NCBI GenBank assembly: GCA_025399215.1
Contig: MU621113.1
Location: forward strand, 1 to 64,000
Direction of reading: 5' to 3'
Length of the DNA: 64,000 nt
From: Globomyces pollinis-pini
Lineage: Eukaryota > Chytridiomycota > Chytridiomycetes > Rhizophydiales > Globomycetaceae
Position numbers and translations under genes: made by a program. Below, piece after piece: positions 23,992 through 36,394 of the stretch. A model generated the notes under the pieces. That model saw only the letters and a program-made list of their open reading frames with translations. It ran no database searches and was not told the origin of the DNA. Each line of letters begins with the position of its first letter. Within the stretch, counting starts at the first letter, position 1.

Positions 23992-26624
23992 TTACGTGTT
24001 CTTAGTTTCTGGTGTGCTGATTTTTACAGCCTCGTTTTGGATAACTTGCTCTCCTTGGTTGATGTCAACGTTCTTCATAGAATCTTCAATGGAACCATCA
24101 CCCAGTCCATCTATTTTTTAATTTCAAGGTGCATGTACCTGTCGCTGCGTCAGCCTCAGCTGTACCTCTGCTTTCTTTGAACTGTTTCAACGCTAATGCA
24201 GCTTCAGAATCGTGCAGTCCTTCATCATGCTCTTCATGAAGATCATGGACACTTCCGTCCTCTAAAATATCTGATTCTGAATCAGTAGATTCTGCATCTT
24301 CATTTGTAGCTTGGAGGTCTGATCCAAACATTAACATTGCTTGGTCTTCTGTAGATATTAAAGTTTTAACCCCTGTAGCTACTAGGTGTTGATCGATAGC
24401 TAGATCGTTTAGTTGATATTAAGATTCACTTTTAATCATCTTCTCATGCGAGAATAATTGAGTATCATTTCGAATATTTTCCATCCTCTTGCTGGTGTCT
24501 GGAGCGAATTCAGGTTCAAAAACAGTCTTGAGGTCGCGACGTACTTGGTTATTAACACTAATGTTTTATAAAATGAAACACTTTACCGAAATCTCTCCAA
24601 ATCAGATTCAAATTGCATTTTTTCGACATGCCCTGACTGTTCGGCATATTTGTTTCCCTAAATAACGTTATTCTATGATCAATTACTGGAAAAGATGGGC
24701 CGTTTCCTCCTCTTTGGTATGGAGAATACATATCTTCCATAAGAACTTTTGCCTTGGCCGTCTCATTCTGCTCATAAGAATCCAAAATCTTTTGTTGTTG
24801 AAGTTTGGCATCATTTTCAACAGTTGATTGCTGAGTTTGTTTAACTGTTGTGTCCTCCACGACTTCTTTTGTCGCTTCCTCTCTAATAGAGATTAATAAA
24901 AATCAATAATCACTTTGGCATGGAGCTTGGAAATGCATGAATGTGCTGCTTCTGTTTGTGACCTTCTTCATCTGAATCACTCTCTGAATCACTATTGATA
25001 ACCTTTTCTGCTTCATTGAAACTGTGAATCTTAATCTTATTTCTTCTTAGATATCTGATTTGCTCTTTGTTTAATTCTCTATAAAATGTATCAGGTTTTG
25101 TTTCTAATAAATCAAAGAAGTTGGAACCCATGTTATCCCTCAATGCCTGTGCGACATAATCAAACCTATCCACCAAATGGATCAAGTTGCTAGTTGCATA
25201 TTTCTATAATTTCTTGTAAGATAGATGTAATTTACCTGTGATTCCGGGTGGGTAATATTAGCTGTGACGTTCAAAAGGGCCGATACAACTTGATACTGAA
25301 TCAACTTTTCGGCTATTTCGTCGCTCGAAGCAATCAGAATACTAAGTTTTAACTTCTTCAACTTATTACCCAACCAATTTTGCTGCATAAGCTTGTTGAA
25401 CATATCCTGCCGTCAATCGTTCTTTCTCTTTTTGATCTTCAGATGATAGCCCAGCCCATTGAGTTATTGTAGCAGGTTTATCTTTTCCTCTGTGTCTTTC
25501 GCTTTCGTCAGTGTTTGTTTCAAAGACATTGCGTAATATTGCAACCAAAATAATCATGATAGGTTCTTGGCAATTTGGCCGTTGGACGAGCTCAAGCAAT
25601 AATTCATAACCTTCATACTGAACTTGCATGTGCTGACTTCGAAGTAAACTTGCTGCAGGGTCAATTAATGTTGCTGGGACGTTAGCAGTTGATGTCTATA
25701 GATTTTAGCAGAACCGATATACCAATAAAATTCTTAAAGCCTGGGCAGCCATTTGCTGTGAAGTTGGTGAGATTGCTGGTGACGATAGTAGTGATTGAAG
25801 ACCTTTAAAGACTTGCATTTGGAATTTTGGATTCCCCTAAAGTTTAATCTAAGCGCAAGAACTACTGTTCCTAATTGCACCATCATGTTCCTTGCATAAT
25901 CTTGCGTTATTTCTGAGCGAGATCTTGATAAGCATTCTGTTACTTGACGTACACCTGACCTTCAAGATATATCTAGTTACCATAACTTTCACATATAAAT
26001 TCTTTGTACTTTCGACCATTCGAAGATACTTTAATAAGCAAGTTTAGAGCCTCCGCTCTGTCCATCTTACCCAATTAGTTTCCTCCTTTTACCTCTTTTG
26101 CTTGATTAATCGTTAAAATTTCGAGCACAGTTAAAATCCCTCCTACTTCTAAGAACTCTGTCAAGAATCGATTTCCACTGGCTGATGCAATGAATACAGT
26201 AATGGCACGAAGCTGTAATGCCAAATCATGCCCTAATAAATATGTCATTCTTAACCAAGCTGATATTCGCGTTAAAAACAAACTGGCTCCGTTATTTAAC
26301 TCTCTTTCGAGTTGTGGTCCGGTTGCGTGCTGATTGGATGCAACAAATTCTTGAAGTATTCTTTCTCTCACTGCACGATTTCCCTATTCAATTAATAAAT
26401 AATCCACTAATTAATTATGAAAGGTGTGTCTTGAAATTTAAAGTAGTTTTTACCTTGTCCCATGTTTTGATTAATTGAAATAGATATGAATTAGAACATT
26501 TTGGTAGTAATTTATCACTTTTCACAGCTCGAGGGGTTGATTCTTGTATCTTATACTTTTCATCAACAGAGCGTATTAAATTTGTGCCATGCATTCCATT
26601 TCCTTCTCGCTTTGTGGTGTTCAT
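23992..26624 (-). CDS. ARMH1: Armadillo-like protein of the ARMH1 family (cilium-associated)
   Basis: About 12 exons; introns mostly 25-35 nt, with exceptions of about 70 nt (first) and about 43 nt. From ATG 26624 the central block NNGASLFLTRISAWLRMTYL followed by FLEVGGILTVLEIL matches animal ARMH1 (C1orf228) nearly residue for residue. NPKFQMQVFKGLQSLL and VQYEGYELLLELV follow in the right order. Human ARMH1 is about 440 residues. Here acidic, Ser/Asp-rich exons extend the C-terminus to about 700 (DAESTDSESDILEDGSVHDL), ending TPETKNT. Family members are found in ciliated organisms, so I infer a flagellar or basal-body role. The stop lies 58 bp from the 29-bp repeat. Confidence 0.82.
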
Positions 26625-26869
26625 AATTACAGTAAAACGCGATTTCTTTGGTGAGGAGCTCAATCTTTTACAGCAGCATCAATTGGGGCAAGAAGGTGCA
26701 ATTTATATGGAATCCACCACACTCAACATACTATTATATCTGCAATTGTAAAATAATTTATAAAACAAAAAGTAAAATCAGTATTATGAAGAGTTGTTAT
26801 AACAACTCTTCATGATTACAAATTGAAACAGTCCAGCGTTCTCAATTTCTATTCATGGATTTAAACCAA

Positions 26870-28968
26870 TCACACTGCCCAATCTATTTCATTAGCGTCC
26901 AAAATATTTACTTCTTGCAGTTTAATACGATCTTCTGGGTTGTGTGCCAATAAGCCTTTTAGAAGCGTCCTTAGAGCTGAACCATAAGCTGAAATTTTTA
27001 GACTTACTTTCTGGAATAGGCCTTGTGCAATCAGAAGCATACTTTGGCGTATATGTGGTCGGATCATAGAGTCTTCCATCAAGTCCCATAACCATTTGGA
27101 ATAATATGCTTCCCAAAGCCCTAATCATAAAAACGTACAATACTGCTACCATATTTGTGCAGGTAAAATATCCCAATCTAATTTGGGACCATTTGATTTG
27201 CCAAAGCATGGACGGTTAATACTTGCATGCATCTCTGGCGCGATATTAGTCCCAACCACACCCGTATTGAATTGTTTTTCCAGATCGGCTTTGTATTGCC
27301 TGGCTAATCCAAAATCAATTAGTTTAATCTCGTATGTATTGTTGACTAAAATATTCTAGAACGATGTAAGACTTTGATTCATTTACCTCCAGCTTTAAAT
27401 CATTGTGAACTATTTTCTCTGACATTAAAAATTCTACCGCTTGAATTAGAGCACTAAAAATCTTGAAGATAATTTCCAATTCAATCAATTGACCATTGAT
27501 GACCAGCGTAACAGCTGATGCTTTCGAGGCTAGAAAGTGCCTTAATGTGTATCCACTGTGTGATGGATGGCGTTCATTAATCCATAATGTACCCCATTTT
27601 GGGAAAACTAAATATATGTTGTCCGTTTCGATAAAATAGTCCAATAAAGTGACTATTTGGCTGTGCCTCAATTTCGAAAGTATTTTCATCTCACTAATTG
27701 CATCTTCTCGATGCTGGAAACTAATAACTTTTTTAACAATAACCTAAATTCAAATGAATTAAATTCGAATTTACTTGGTTAGTGGCAGATCCGATTGATA
27801 CACCATTGTAAACCACACACGATCCACCTTGACAAAATGGACGCTCCTCAATGTTATATAAGGATTTAAAGCTTCGACTAGGATCGCACATAATTGGTTT
27901 AAACGCTTGTTTCAAATTTGAAATATCTTGCTTTTCTAAGTTGGAATTTCCGAAAGGGATTTTTCCAAATGGCAAATTGATTTCCCGAGCTGGAAGCTTA
28001 TTCCAATCACCCAAATCTGTAACTTTCGACCCCCAGAAATTTACATTATCATTCGACTGAAGGGTAATTTCCCTTTCTTCAACATTGTAATTGTCCGAAC
28101 GAATTATGCAGCCTTGGTCAACTTCATCATCATCATCCATATAGTCAGGAAGACATAAGTCCAAGTTCATCTCATCATTTTGCCCAATAGTAGCAGTGCT
28201 ATCTTCAGATATGACTTTAGGACTAATTAATGGCACTGATTCTCTTTTTAACAAAGAGAATTGGCGTGGAGGAACACTATAAAAAGCTTGTAATGGCACT
28301 TTTTCGGAATTCGTAGTGCACTTCTTATCATGCACCTGATTTTGCAACATAACATTCATATCTGTTTTGTAGTTCGAATAGAATGGGTGTATGTTGGTAC
28401 CAGATGATTCTGTTTTATAATGACTTGCATCTACTTTTAATCCACTCTTTGGATTCAATCCATCTTCCTTCATGGCATCTATTTGAAATGTGCCTGATTG
28501 TTTTGTAATAGCACTTACATCAAATTTAATTTGATTCAAGCCGTAGTTTGCTTGCTGTGCTGGTAATTTTGGAAGGATTTCGGTTTTCAACGGTGTAAGG
28601 TTTTTACCACAGCTGTGGTTTAGCAAAGAGTCTTTTAATGAAGAGTTTTGAACTTTTAAAATCGCAATAAGATTCTCTTTAAGTTTCAACTCCTCTTGAT
28701 ATGTCAATGTGTCGCGTCGTTGCTGTTCCTTCAGACTTTTGATGGTCGCTTCTGAAACGTCCAATAGTTTAGACATCTGAACAGCACTGTCCATTAGACA
28801 ATTATACTGATCAATTTTTTTGGCCAGCTCTTCATTGCTGGTATCATATAACCTTTTCTTCTCAGCATTCGGTTTGGTTTTCCAACATCGTGAAGAGATT
28901 TTCTTCCACACACCTTTGTTCGAATTAACATCTGTATTCGATGGTAATGGTAGTTCTGGTTTGGTCAT
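26870..28968 (-). CDS. Ser/Thr protein kinase with long coiled-coil N-terminus
   Basis: The first ATG in frame is 28968 (MTKPELPLP). About 410 residues of polar sequence with one coiled coil (residues 45-110) precede a C-terminal kinase domain. Motifs in order: glycine loop FCQGGSCVVYNG, Lys in VIVKKV, EMKILSKLRH, catalytic loop IVHNDLKLEN, KLIDFGLARQY, activation segment VVGTNIAPEMH and IWALGSILFQ. The introns include one of only 19 nt (gtaagtctaaaaatttcag, about 26990), needed to join IPE to TYGSALRTLL. The Asp of HND and the DFG are intact, so I expect activity. The architecture resembles mitotic kinases such as MPS1, but no subfamily signature settles it. Confidence 0.75.
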
Positions 28969-29007
28969 GAAACTGTCTAGAATAGAATTTTGTATGATAT
29001 TTTTCAA

Positions 29008-29473
29008 CGCGATTTATCAAAGAACAATGGGATTTATTGAAACGTCATTCATCATATCAGCATAACTGATATTAAGAAACAGATTATATCTTATTCAAGT
29101 ATTAATACATTTGGCTTTATTTATAACTTGTATATCGTTGAGATTAAAATAGCCTACTGCAAAGTTGGGAAATAACGGACCCACTCTTCCTAATTACACA
29201 ACGGTGATACAAAATGAGTCAGTCACACAATTCCTCCCTACACGTTTACACAGACTGCAGACTCTTCATACTTTAAGTGAAATATCGTATCTGTTCGATA
29301 ATTAGTGTATTATTTGATTCCTGTACTATCACCTGACTACCAATAAAACGGTCAAATGCTCTAATAGTGGTAGAGTGCTTGGTTTCGTTAGAACATACCG
29401 CCATCATCAGTTGATAACTGAAACCGTCATAAATATATATAAGCTGTATCGATTCATTTATTACGCAATTAAA
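29008..29473. promoter_or_regulatory. Divergent upstream region, kinase and cysteine dioxygenase
   Basis: 466 bp with TATATATAA at 29434-29442, 32 bp before the ATG at 29474. The TATA box lies inside a longer upstream-extended frame and so argues for 29474 as the true start of the cysteine dioxygenase. Confidence 0.5.
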
Positions 29474-30250
29474 ATGGCAGACAATTTGCTACATTTGCGA
29501 AAGCTTCTACGTGATGAACTTGGGAACGACGATTTAGCTTCTTCAAACATCGATCGGATTAAAGAGTTATTCAAATCCTATAAATCGGATAAAGCTGATT
29601 GGATAAACTATGCGCTCTTTGACCCACACAAATACACTCGAAACCTTGTTGACGATGGAAATGGAAAGTATAACCTCATAGTACTATGTTGGGGTGTGGG
29701 ACATCAATCTCCCATTCATGATCATGCCAATTCACATTGCGTTGTAAAGATACTAGAGGGAGAGCTGACAGAAACACTTTATGATTGGCCAAAACCTGAC
29801 CAAAGCGGTCTAGTGAAAACAAGTCAAGTAAAGCTTGATCAAAATGAAGTAACGTATATGCACGGTATGCAACTGAAGTCTCATAGTTTAGACACGATTG
29901 GTCTACATAGAGTAGCCAATGAAGGAAAACAACCAGCCATATCTCTTCACATGTATTCCCCACCTATCAAAACATGCCAAACTTTTATTGAAGGATCTGG
30001 AGAAGCAAGAAGCTCTGGAAATTGTGTGTTTTATTCCATAAACGGCAGAAAACAGGATCATATTAGCACCCCGTTGACTACTATTAAACAGCATATGGGC
30101 ACTTCCGTGGATACAATCCAACTACCATGTGCGAGAAACTCAATCGATACAAATGCTATACCCAAATCTGATCATATACCAGTACCGCACAAATCAGATC
30201 AACTGTTCAGAACAGGTTCTGGTCAGTCCTTAATTTCTATTGAAAAATAA
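29474..30250 (+). CDS. Cysteine dioxygenase, paralogue 1
   Basis: Single exon, 258 residues. It oxidises L-cysteine with O2 to cysteine sulfinate, the entry to taurine and sulfate; a cupin with non-haem iron. The iron ligands are visible in SPIHDHANSHC (two His) and IGLHRV (third His). The Cys in HANSHC and the Tyr in SLHMYSPP are the pair that forms the Cys-Tyr thioether cofactor in mammalian CDO1. VDDGNGKYNLIVLCW and GELTETLYDWP also match. A tail of about 50 Ser/His/Pro-rich residues goes beyond the usual 200-residue enzyme. It is convergent with its paralogue; the stops are 26 bp apart. Confidence 0.93.
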   Translation: MADNLLHLRKLLRDELGNDDLASSNIDRIKELFKSYKSDKADWINYALFDPHKYTRNLVDDGNGKYNLIVLCWGVGHQSPIHDHANSHCVVKILEGELTETLYDWPKPDQSGLVKTSQVKLDQNEVTYMHGMQLKSHSLDTIGLHRVANEGKQPAISLHMYSPPIKTCQTFIEGSGEARSSGNCVFYSINGRKQDHISTPLTTIKQHMGTSVDTIQLPCARNSIDTNAIPKSDHIPVPHKSDQLFRTGSGQSLISIEK

Positions 30251-30276
30251 AATTTATACCATCAATTGAATTTATA

Positions 30277-31092
30277 TTAAAGAACTTTGCGCGGGCCAGA
30301 ACAATTAGGGCGAGTCATAACAGGGGAAGTGATTGAATGCGGATTTTTCAGTTTGTCTCGGATTTCTTGCATATAGTTGTTTCGTTTACCATTCACGGAA
30401 TAGAATGTACATTTGGTAGATTTACGAACTTCACTGGTAACAGGGCAGAATGTATTGCAGTATTCGTAAGGCGGAGAGTATAAATGGAGCGAAACAGAGT
30501 GACTTGCAGTTTTATTGGAAATACTATGTAACCCCAGCTTATCTAAAAAATAAAATGATTGATAGTAAATACCATGCATATAGGATACCTGATCAACAGA
30601 GTATTCAGAGGATTTAATAAGTGGTAGAGGTTTTTCACACATATCTAGTTTAGAATCTCTTCTTCCCTCGCCGCTTGGCATTTCATATAAAGACTCAGTT
30701 AACTTCCCGTCAAGGACTTTGACAAGGCAGTGAGAATTTGCATGGTCATGAATAGGAGACTAAAGTTAGATTATTCAATTTGAAATACTTACAGCAACAT
30801 TTGGGTCCCATACCAGGATCATCAAATTGAACTTTCCATTCCCATCGTCAACCAGATTTCTAGTGTACTTAGTACCTCCTGCTTCATTTTTCATGGCATA
30901 TTGCTTCCATTCTTCAGGATTAGATTGGTAAGCTTTTAGTAGCTCTTGGATGCGTGGAACATCGGCAGTATCCAACCCTTCTTCACCCATTTCTTTATTA
31001 ATTCTCATAACTAGTTCACTAAATGAGTTTGGAAGGCAGCTTTGGTCGGTCAGTGGGTTCATTTTACTAATTGTTGAAGAGAAAAGCGACAT
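30277..31092 (-). CDS. Cysteine dioxygenase, paralogue 2
   Basis: Three exons (introns of 33 and 28 nt). The joined protein has SPIHDHANSHCLVKVLDG, LGLHSIS and SLHLYSPPYEYCNTF, so all three iron ligands and the cofactor Cys/Tyr are kept. It differs from paralogue 1 at the His loop (LHSIS for LHRV) and in its introns, so this is an old duplication rather than a recent one. The start could be 31092 or the inner ATG 31062 (MNPLTDQS). Tail-to-tail orientation with paralogue 1 suggests an inverted duplication. Confidence 0.9.
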
Positions 31093-31332
31093 GAGAAGTA
31101 ATGGAACTGAAGTGGCGCAGACTGTGGGGTAGGTTGATTTTGATTGGACAAACAAAAGGGAGGGAAGTCAGGTGAATGATATCGTAATTAAACATCAATC
31201 ATCGGTCATTTTTGATAAGAATTTGCGTTGAAATGGAATGCTGACATAGCTAAACATTAAAATTGGTGTTTGACTTGTTGATCAATTATACACAATCAAT
31301 CAATTATCTTTAAATTATATTAGACAACCCCA

Positions 31333-33703
31333 TTAAAAAAATCCCATCGCTCTCTTGTATTCCAACTGCTCTTGGGTACTCAATGTATCCATCTTCTCCA
31401 AATCAACACCACTTTCTATTCCCGAAACAGCCCGAGTACGAGCCAAATCATATTTACTTTTCATTATTTCCTTTAAATTTGGAGCAGGAGGTTCTGAAAA
31501 TATTTGATCTGGATCAACATTGACTTGGTTTGTTAAAGTTCTCTTCAAATTTGGCGTTCTTGCCCACAACGGTACAAATGGTTTTGGCTTTTTGGGAGAA
31601 GCATCTGAATCTGAATCTGATGAGTCGCTATACAATTAAATAAAAGAGTTACTCTTGTATCCCTTGAATTTCTCCTGTATCATCCACTATAGTCACAGTA
31701 TTAAAAGTCTGGCCAGGCGGCGTATCCAGATCCATTGAAAGATCCATGTCAGAGTCGCTGTCACTAAGAAATAAAAAAAACACAATGCACTTACAGATGT
31801 ACATTTTTAACATTGTCATTTGCTTTTTGTAAAGGAGATTTTGTGACTAACAGCTTGTTTTTAAGTTTACTTTTCATTGGTGTAGGAATACTAGTTGGTT
31901 TATCCACTTTAACCACTTTGGGTAATTGTGTGACTTTATGGAGTGAAGCGGAGCTTCCAGTCAAAACACTAGAAATTGCTGCTTGTCTCTTTAATGCGTC
32001 AGATGATATTGGCAATTTCTTTGATTAATGTCAAAGTGAAAGACTTACTGGTTTTGTTACTGTAACTTGTGGTACCAAACCATTAACAGTCTTACTATTG
32101 TTAATGGCAGGTATACCTGGCGGAAGTAAACGTTTCTTCATAGGAGGACCTTCATCCCGAGCTTTCTCGATACCTCTCTTATCCGATTTCTGAATATCCA
32201 CCTTTTTACTTTTTTCCAACTCCTTCTTCCGTTCCAAGACTTGTTGAGCTCTTTGTTCCCGAACTTCTTTAATTTGCTGGCGCTTTTCTTTTTCGGCTTG
32301 TTCCTAATCTTAATACATCCACCATTACTTTTTTTGCCAGAAGAGCGGCTGCCTGCAAGGCCTTGATCTCGGGTTTTGGTTTAACAGCCGGTTTTGAAAC
32401 CAAGGTGGGTAGAAAAGAATTGATTGACTTTTGGCCCTAGAATTCTAAGCATAGGAATCAATACCTGTTTTGAGGTAGAGAGAAAACTAGAGGATCCGCC
32501 CATATAAATGTTCGCTATTGGTTGTGAAACTGTTGCTTTTGTTGAGGAACTTGTTATCAATGTTTTAAATAACTCTTTATCATCAATGGGATCACACGCA
32601 GTATCACTTAGTTGATCTAAATCCATTGATTCATTCAACAAGTCGTCTTCCCCTTCTGATTCGACTTCCAAAGTTTGCATTTTCTGCATACTTGGGGATC
32701 TTTTCGGTTCAGAATTTATGTTGCTGTGATCAGGAATATGCCTTGTAGCAGTAGTAGCCGTTTCTGGTGAAGTGGGTATAGTGGTTTTGAGAGGATCAGG
32801 AGACGAAGACTTTTTAGATTCATTCGGGATTTCTATTGAAGTTGTATTTCCTGTCAATGATGTGATTTGTGCTGCCGATTTGTCATTTAGAGTTTCTACA
32901 ATTGGCAAAACTCTAGTTTGATGTTTTTTCAAATTAGCTGCCATGCCTTTTCGAAGTTGTGCTAATGACTCCGATAGTTCGCTAGACTTCTTCAATTGCA
33001 TTTTAGGCTTGGCGACGATTGGTGCGGTATCTTTCTCTGGCATGGCGTCTATAACTGCTGTTTCTTCGCTTAATGTATCTAAGGGAGTCTCTTTAGAAAC
33101 TCGCGCAGGCTTTTCTTTATATACTTTGGCAGATTCTTCAGATATAATTGGTTCTGCTTGTTGGTTTAATAACCTTAAACTGCTAGTCGAGGAAAGCGTT
33201 GAAGATCTAGTTAACTTTGGAATGGTCCTATCAAATTTATCACTCGTCTTGCTGGTAGAACCATGATTCACTGACTGCGTAGTTGATTTGATATAATGCC
33301 CATCTGCTGGTGTTTCTTTTGCAGATGATGCTGATACATTGTCGGAATATTTGCTAGTTAGGTCTATTTGTAAATCAGTATCATTTTTAGAGAAAGTAGG
33401 TTGTACTTTTGATGTAACCAAAGCATTCATTTTTCCCAAATTCAAGGGATTATTATCGATTGGGTTTGTACTTATAGGAGTTGCAATATCTATGGATCTA
33501 TGATCTTCATTAGAATTAATATTATTTTCCAGTTGTTGAACACTATTCTGTTCAGACTGACGAGTTTTTCTAAAAGGAATTGTTAAATAAACCACCAGTT
33601 ACTTTCTTGGTTTTTTCTCTTCTAAAAGCAACATGAACTGATAAATGGCATCTTTAGCGTAAGCTTCCAGTGTTTCCTGCTGGTCTTGTAGAAAACTGTT
33701 CAT
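31333..33703 (-). CDS. INCENP: INCENP/Sli15-like chromosomal passenger protein
   Basis: Seven or so exons, from ATG 33703 (MNSFLQDQQETLEAYAKD) to the stop at 31333. The long middle is polar and Ser/Thr-rich. A basic helical stretch (ERKKELEKSKKVDIQK) precedes the C-terminus, and the last exons hold an IN-box: PFVPLWARTPNLKRTL, then VNVDPDQIFSEPPAPNLKEI. The IN-box of INCENP binds and activates Aurora B kinase at centromeres and the spindle midzone. The N-terminal helix would be the Survivin/Borealin-binding part, but this is not certain from sequence. Confidence 0.78.
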
Positions 33704-33851
33704 AATATGTGTGTGAAAAAAGATTGTCCGATGAAGAATTCACCCCATCATACTCTTTATATGGACCAAAACTATACAAGAACCATTCTTTTATTTAATA
33801 GGTACTTAAATTGAAGTAAATGGATCAAATTTTTTAATAGGTACTTAAAAA

Positions 33852-35820
33852 TTATTTATAAAAGTTACTACATGGATCTAATAACATTGATATGAAGTGG
33901 AAGCCAATTTTCAAAATCACTAACTCTTTAGTTACAAAAATATACCTGGCAATCCTCTCTGGAATACCGTATGTGCGCTTGATGCGTTTTCCATTTATAC
34001 TGTCCATTACGCAATATGGAAACTCATCACCAACCTTTATCATCAGCCAAACTCTAACTTCTTTCTTTAAAATTTTACGTTGCAGTCTGCTTAATGTCCT
34101 GCCGGTAGGGATTTTTGACACAAACCTAACTGTTAAACAGTTATGTATTTACACATTGTATCTGGTTAATCGTAATTTACAATATGGCTCGGTTACAGAG
34201 AGATTCAACAACTGTACAGCTTTCGATGGCTTGCTCAAGGCTAACTTTGAACGCTTGGATGGATCTGAGTCATCCGAAGTGGATGCTTTTCGCTTAGTAC
34301 TGTAATTTCGGAACTCCAATTTCTCTTGGCATTTAAACCATGTAATAAATGTATCAAACATTATCTCTGGAATCATGTATTGTCTAACTGGTGTGCGATT
34401 TGGGAGATAAGCCAAGTAGTCCAACTCGAATTTTTCACAATTTTGCTGTAAGAAGTTAAGAAGACAGTGCCTAATTCTTTTCTCGGTGGTACTGTCGGTG
34501 CGAAACGTAGGGTAGCCTTTCTTCACCGCTTCTTTCCACACCATCGCTTTTGGGTAATCTTCATCAACTGAACTTCCTGTGCCTTGGCTAGAAACTTCGG
34601 ATAACTCTGAAGTTTTGGGCGTTTCGCTTGACGAAACTTCTTCTGAACAACTATTAGGTACAAATGCCAGTTCAAATAATTCCATGAATTTGGCATGAAG
34701 TTTCAACGGTATACCACCACATTTTTTCGAGTCTTCTCTTTCTAAATAATGTACAGGAATAGAGTGTCTCTTTTTGAAGTTATTAAAATATACAGTATAT
34801 AATGGTGAAGTGTTTGCATCAAAATGAGGATATTTCTCCTGAACAACTTCATCCCAGCGTTTCCAACCTTCAGTACGTTCAGTACAAGGGGATATAGTTG
34901 TTAGAGTTTTAGAATTATCTATTTCATCCACTTCCTCTGCAGAGCTAATCATAGGATTCTTGGATTTAGAAATAAAACAAATACCCATAATGTCGATATT
35001 TTCCTTTCCCGCACTGGAGATTCAAGTGCTTCCTTATCATCACCAAATTGAAACAGACAAGAGTGCAAGTTTTGTTTTAAATTATTCAATTCCTTTTTTG
35101 ACAAATTTAGATCATGAGTAAGCGATTCTACAGCATCGGACTTTGATTTTAGTTCTTCCTTTAGCTTCTCTAAGAAAGCATAAATATTCGTTTATATTTA
35201 CATACCTAAGTGTAGTTTTCCTGGTAGGTCTTGTCGTGACTCTTGAATTATCGGCGAATGATTCCCTGTGTTTCTTGTGTCATCAGAAGTGTGACTTTGA
35301 CAGTTTAGAGCTGGCATAGGATATAGCGGAGTACCTTCATAGAAAGTCATGCCTGCTTTGCTATACTCTAATGGAGTAGCAGAAATTGCAGTAATATTTT
35401 TGATTGTGGGTTTTAGACATTTATCGGTTATTTGTGAAGTGGAACTTGGGGTGGTTTCTTCAGTTCTAGCTACACAGGGTTTCGATGGAACTGTTAAACG
35501 AGAGCTTTCAAGGTAAAAGCTGTTAAAAGGGACAGTTTGTAACGCAAAAGGAAGTTGTTTGTTGTTTGTATCCACCGAAAAGTCGATTGGAGGAAGTCGA
35601 TATCCTTTCTGGTGACTTTTGAGGATGTCTTCATGGCCCATATGATGAGTGTTACTGTCTGAGCTAACTCCTAATCCGATCTCCCCAGACCAGGATCTTT
35701 CCTTCCCTTCTTCGGTTACATAAGTCATATCGATTGGTGAAATAGTACAGCTGACATCAGTACTATTAGTTTTGACAGCTAGGATTATGGAAACTGAAAT
35801 GGCTTACGTTGATTAAGCAT
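33852..35820 (-). CDS. Unknown protein with tandem W-x-E-V-x-K-x-YP domain
   Basis: From ATG 35820 (MLNQ), a 29-nt intron leads to a long polar exon, then a coiled coil (KLKEELKSKSDAVESLTHDL), then two related blocks of about 65 residues. One starts WKRWDEVVQEKYPHFDANTS and the other VWKEAVKKGYPTFRTDSTT; each ends in a segment with MxELFELAF or MFDTFITWF. A third, degenerate copy may be RVWLMIKVGDEFPYCVMD. A nuclear-localisation-like run (STKRKASTSDDSDPSKRSK) suggests a nuclear, perhaps DNA-binding, protein. I know no family with this repeat. Introns of 26-37 nt, three ending AAG or CAG/TAG, join cleanly. Confidence 0.6.
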
Positions 35821-36394
35821 ATTTGCCAGTGTTATGTGTTTGTATCGGAGTGAAAGAATTTCACCCTGTTTTGGTTGTGACCAGGAACGGAGACACTTGA
35901 AGACAGACGACTACATAACGACAGGAGCTAAACTAAGCCTGAAATAATGTCTACTGCTGTTGGACAACCAATAGCTTTCTCAGTTAGCGTCCAGTGTGGG
36001 ATTCCTACAATGTACACAGAATTTTAATTTAAGCACTGCTTATGAGCAAATACATTTATTTATATTGATCTAATATCCTCTTTAATGTAGATCTACTGGC
36101 GAATCGAACTGTTAAAAACGCGTTTTAAATGACAGCCCCCCCAAACCACATGTTTACCAGATTTCAAGTTATAAGTAAATTCAAGTTAAGTTAGTAGTTT
36201 AAATGGGTAAAAATGTTGTTAAAAACGAGTAGTCCGACTCTACTTCTTCAAGGAAACATTGTTGCCACTAGTTAGCACCATATCCAATCTTCTTAAGTCA
36301 GGATTAGTAGTTTGTTTCTGCTATAGAAGCTTTGATTCATTGATACTCCACTGATATCCAATTCAAGTTTTCTTTTTTGACACATTTGGACTCA
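35821..36394. other. Intergenic, divergent promoter region of the Dicer gene
   Basis: 574 bp, AT-rich with one short C-run near 36132. No ORF or repeat accepted. It must contain the promoters of both divergent genes, but I see no sharp TATA box. Confidence 0.4.

Noticed and set aside
24419..24440. Stop codon splitting the ARMH1-like gene into two genes
   Set aside because: A 30-nt GT-AG intron removes it and keeps the acidic C-terminal exons in frame.
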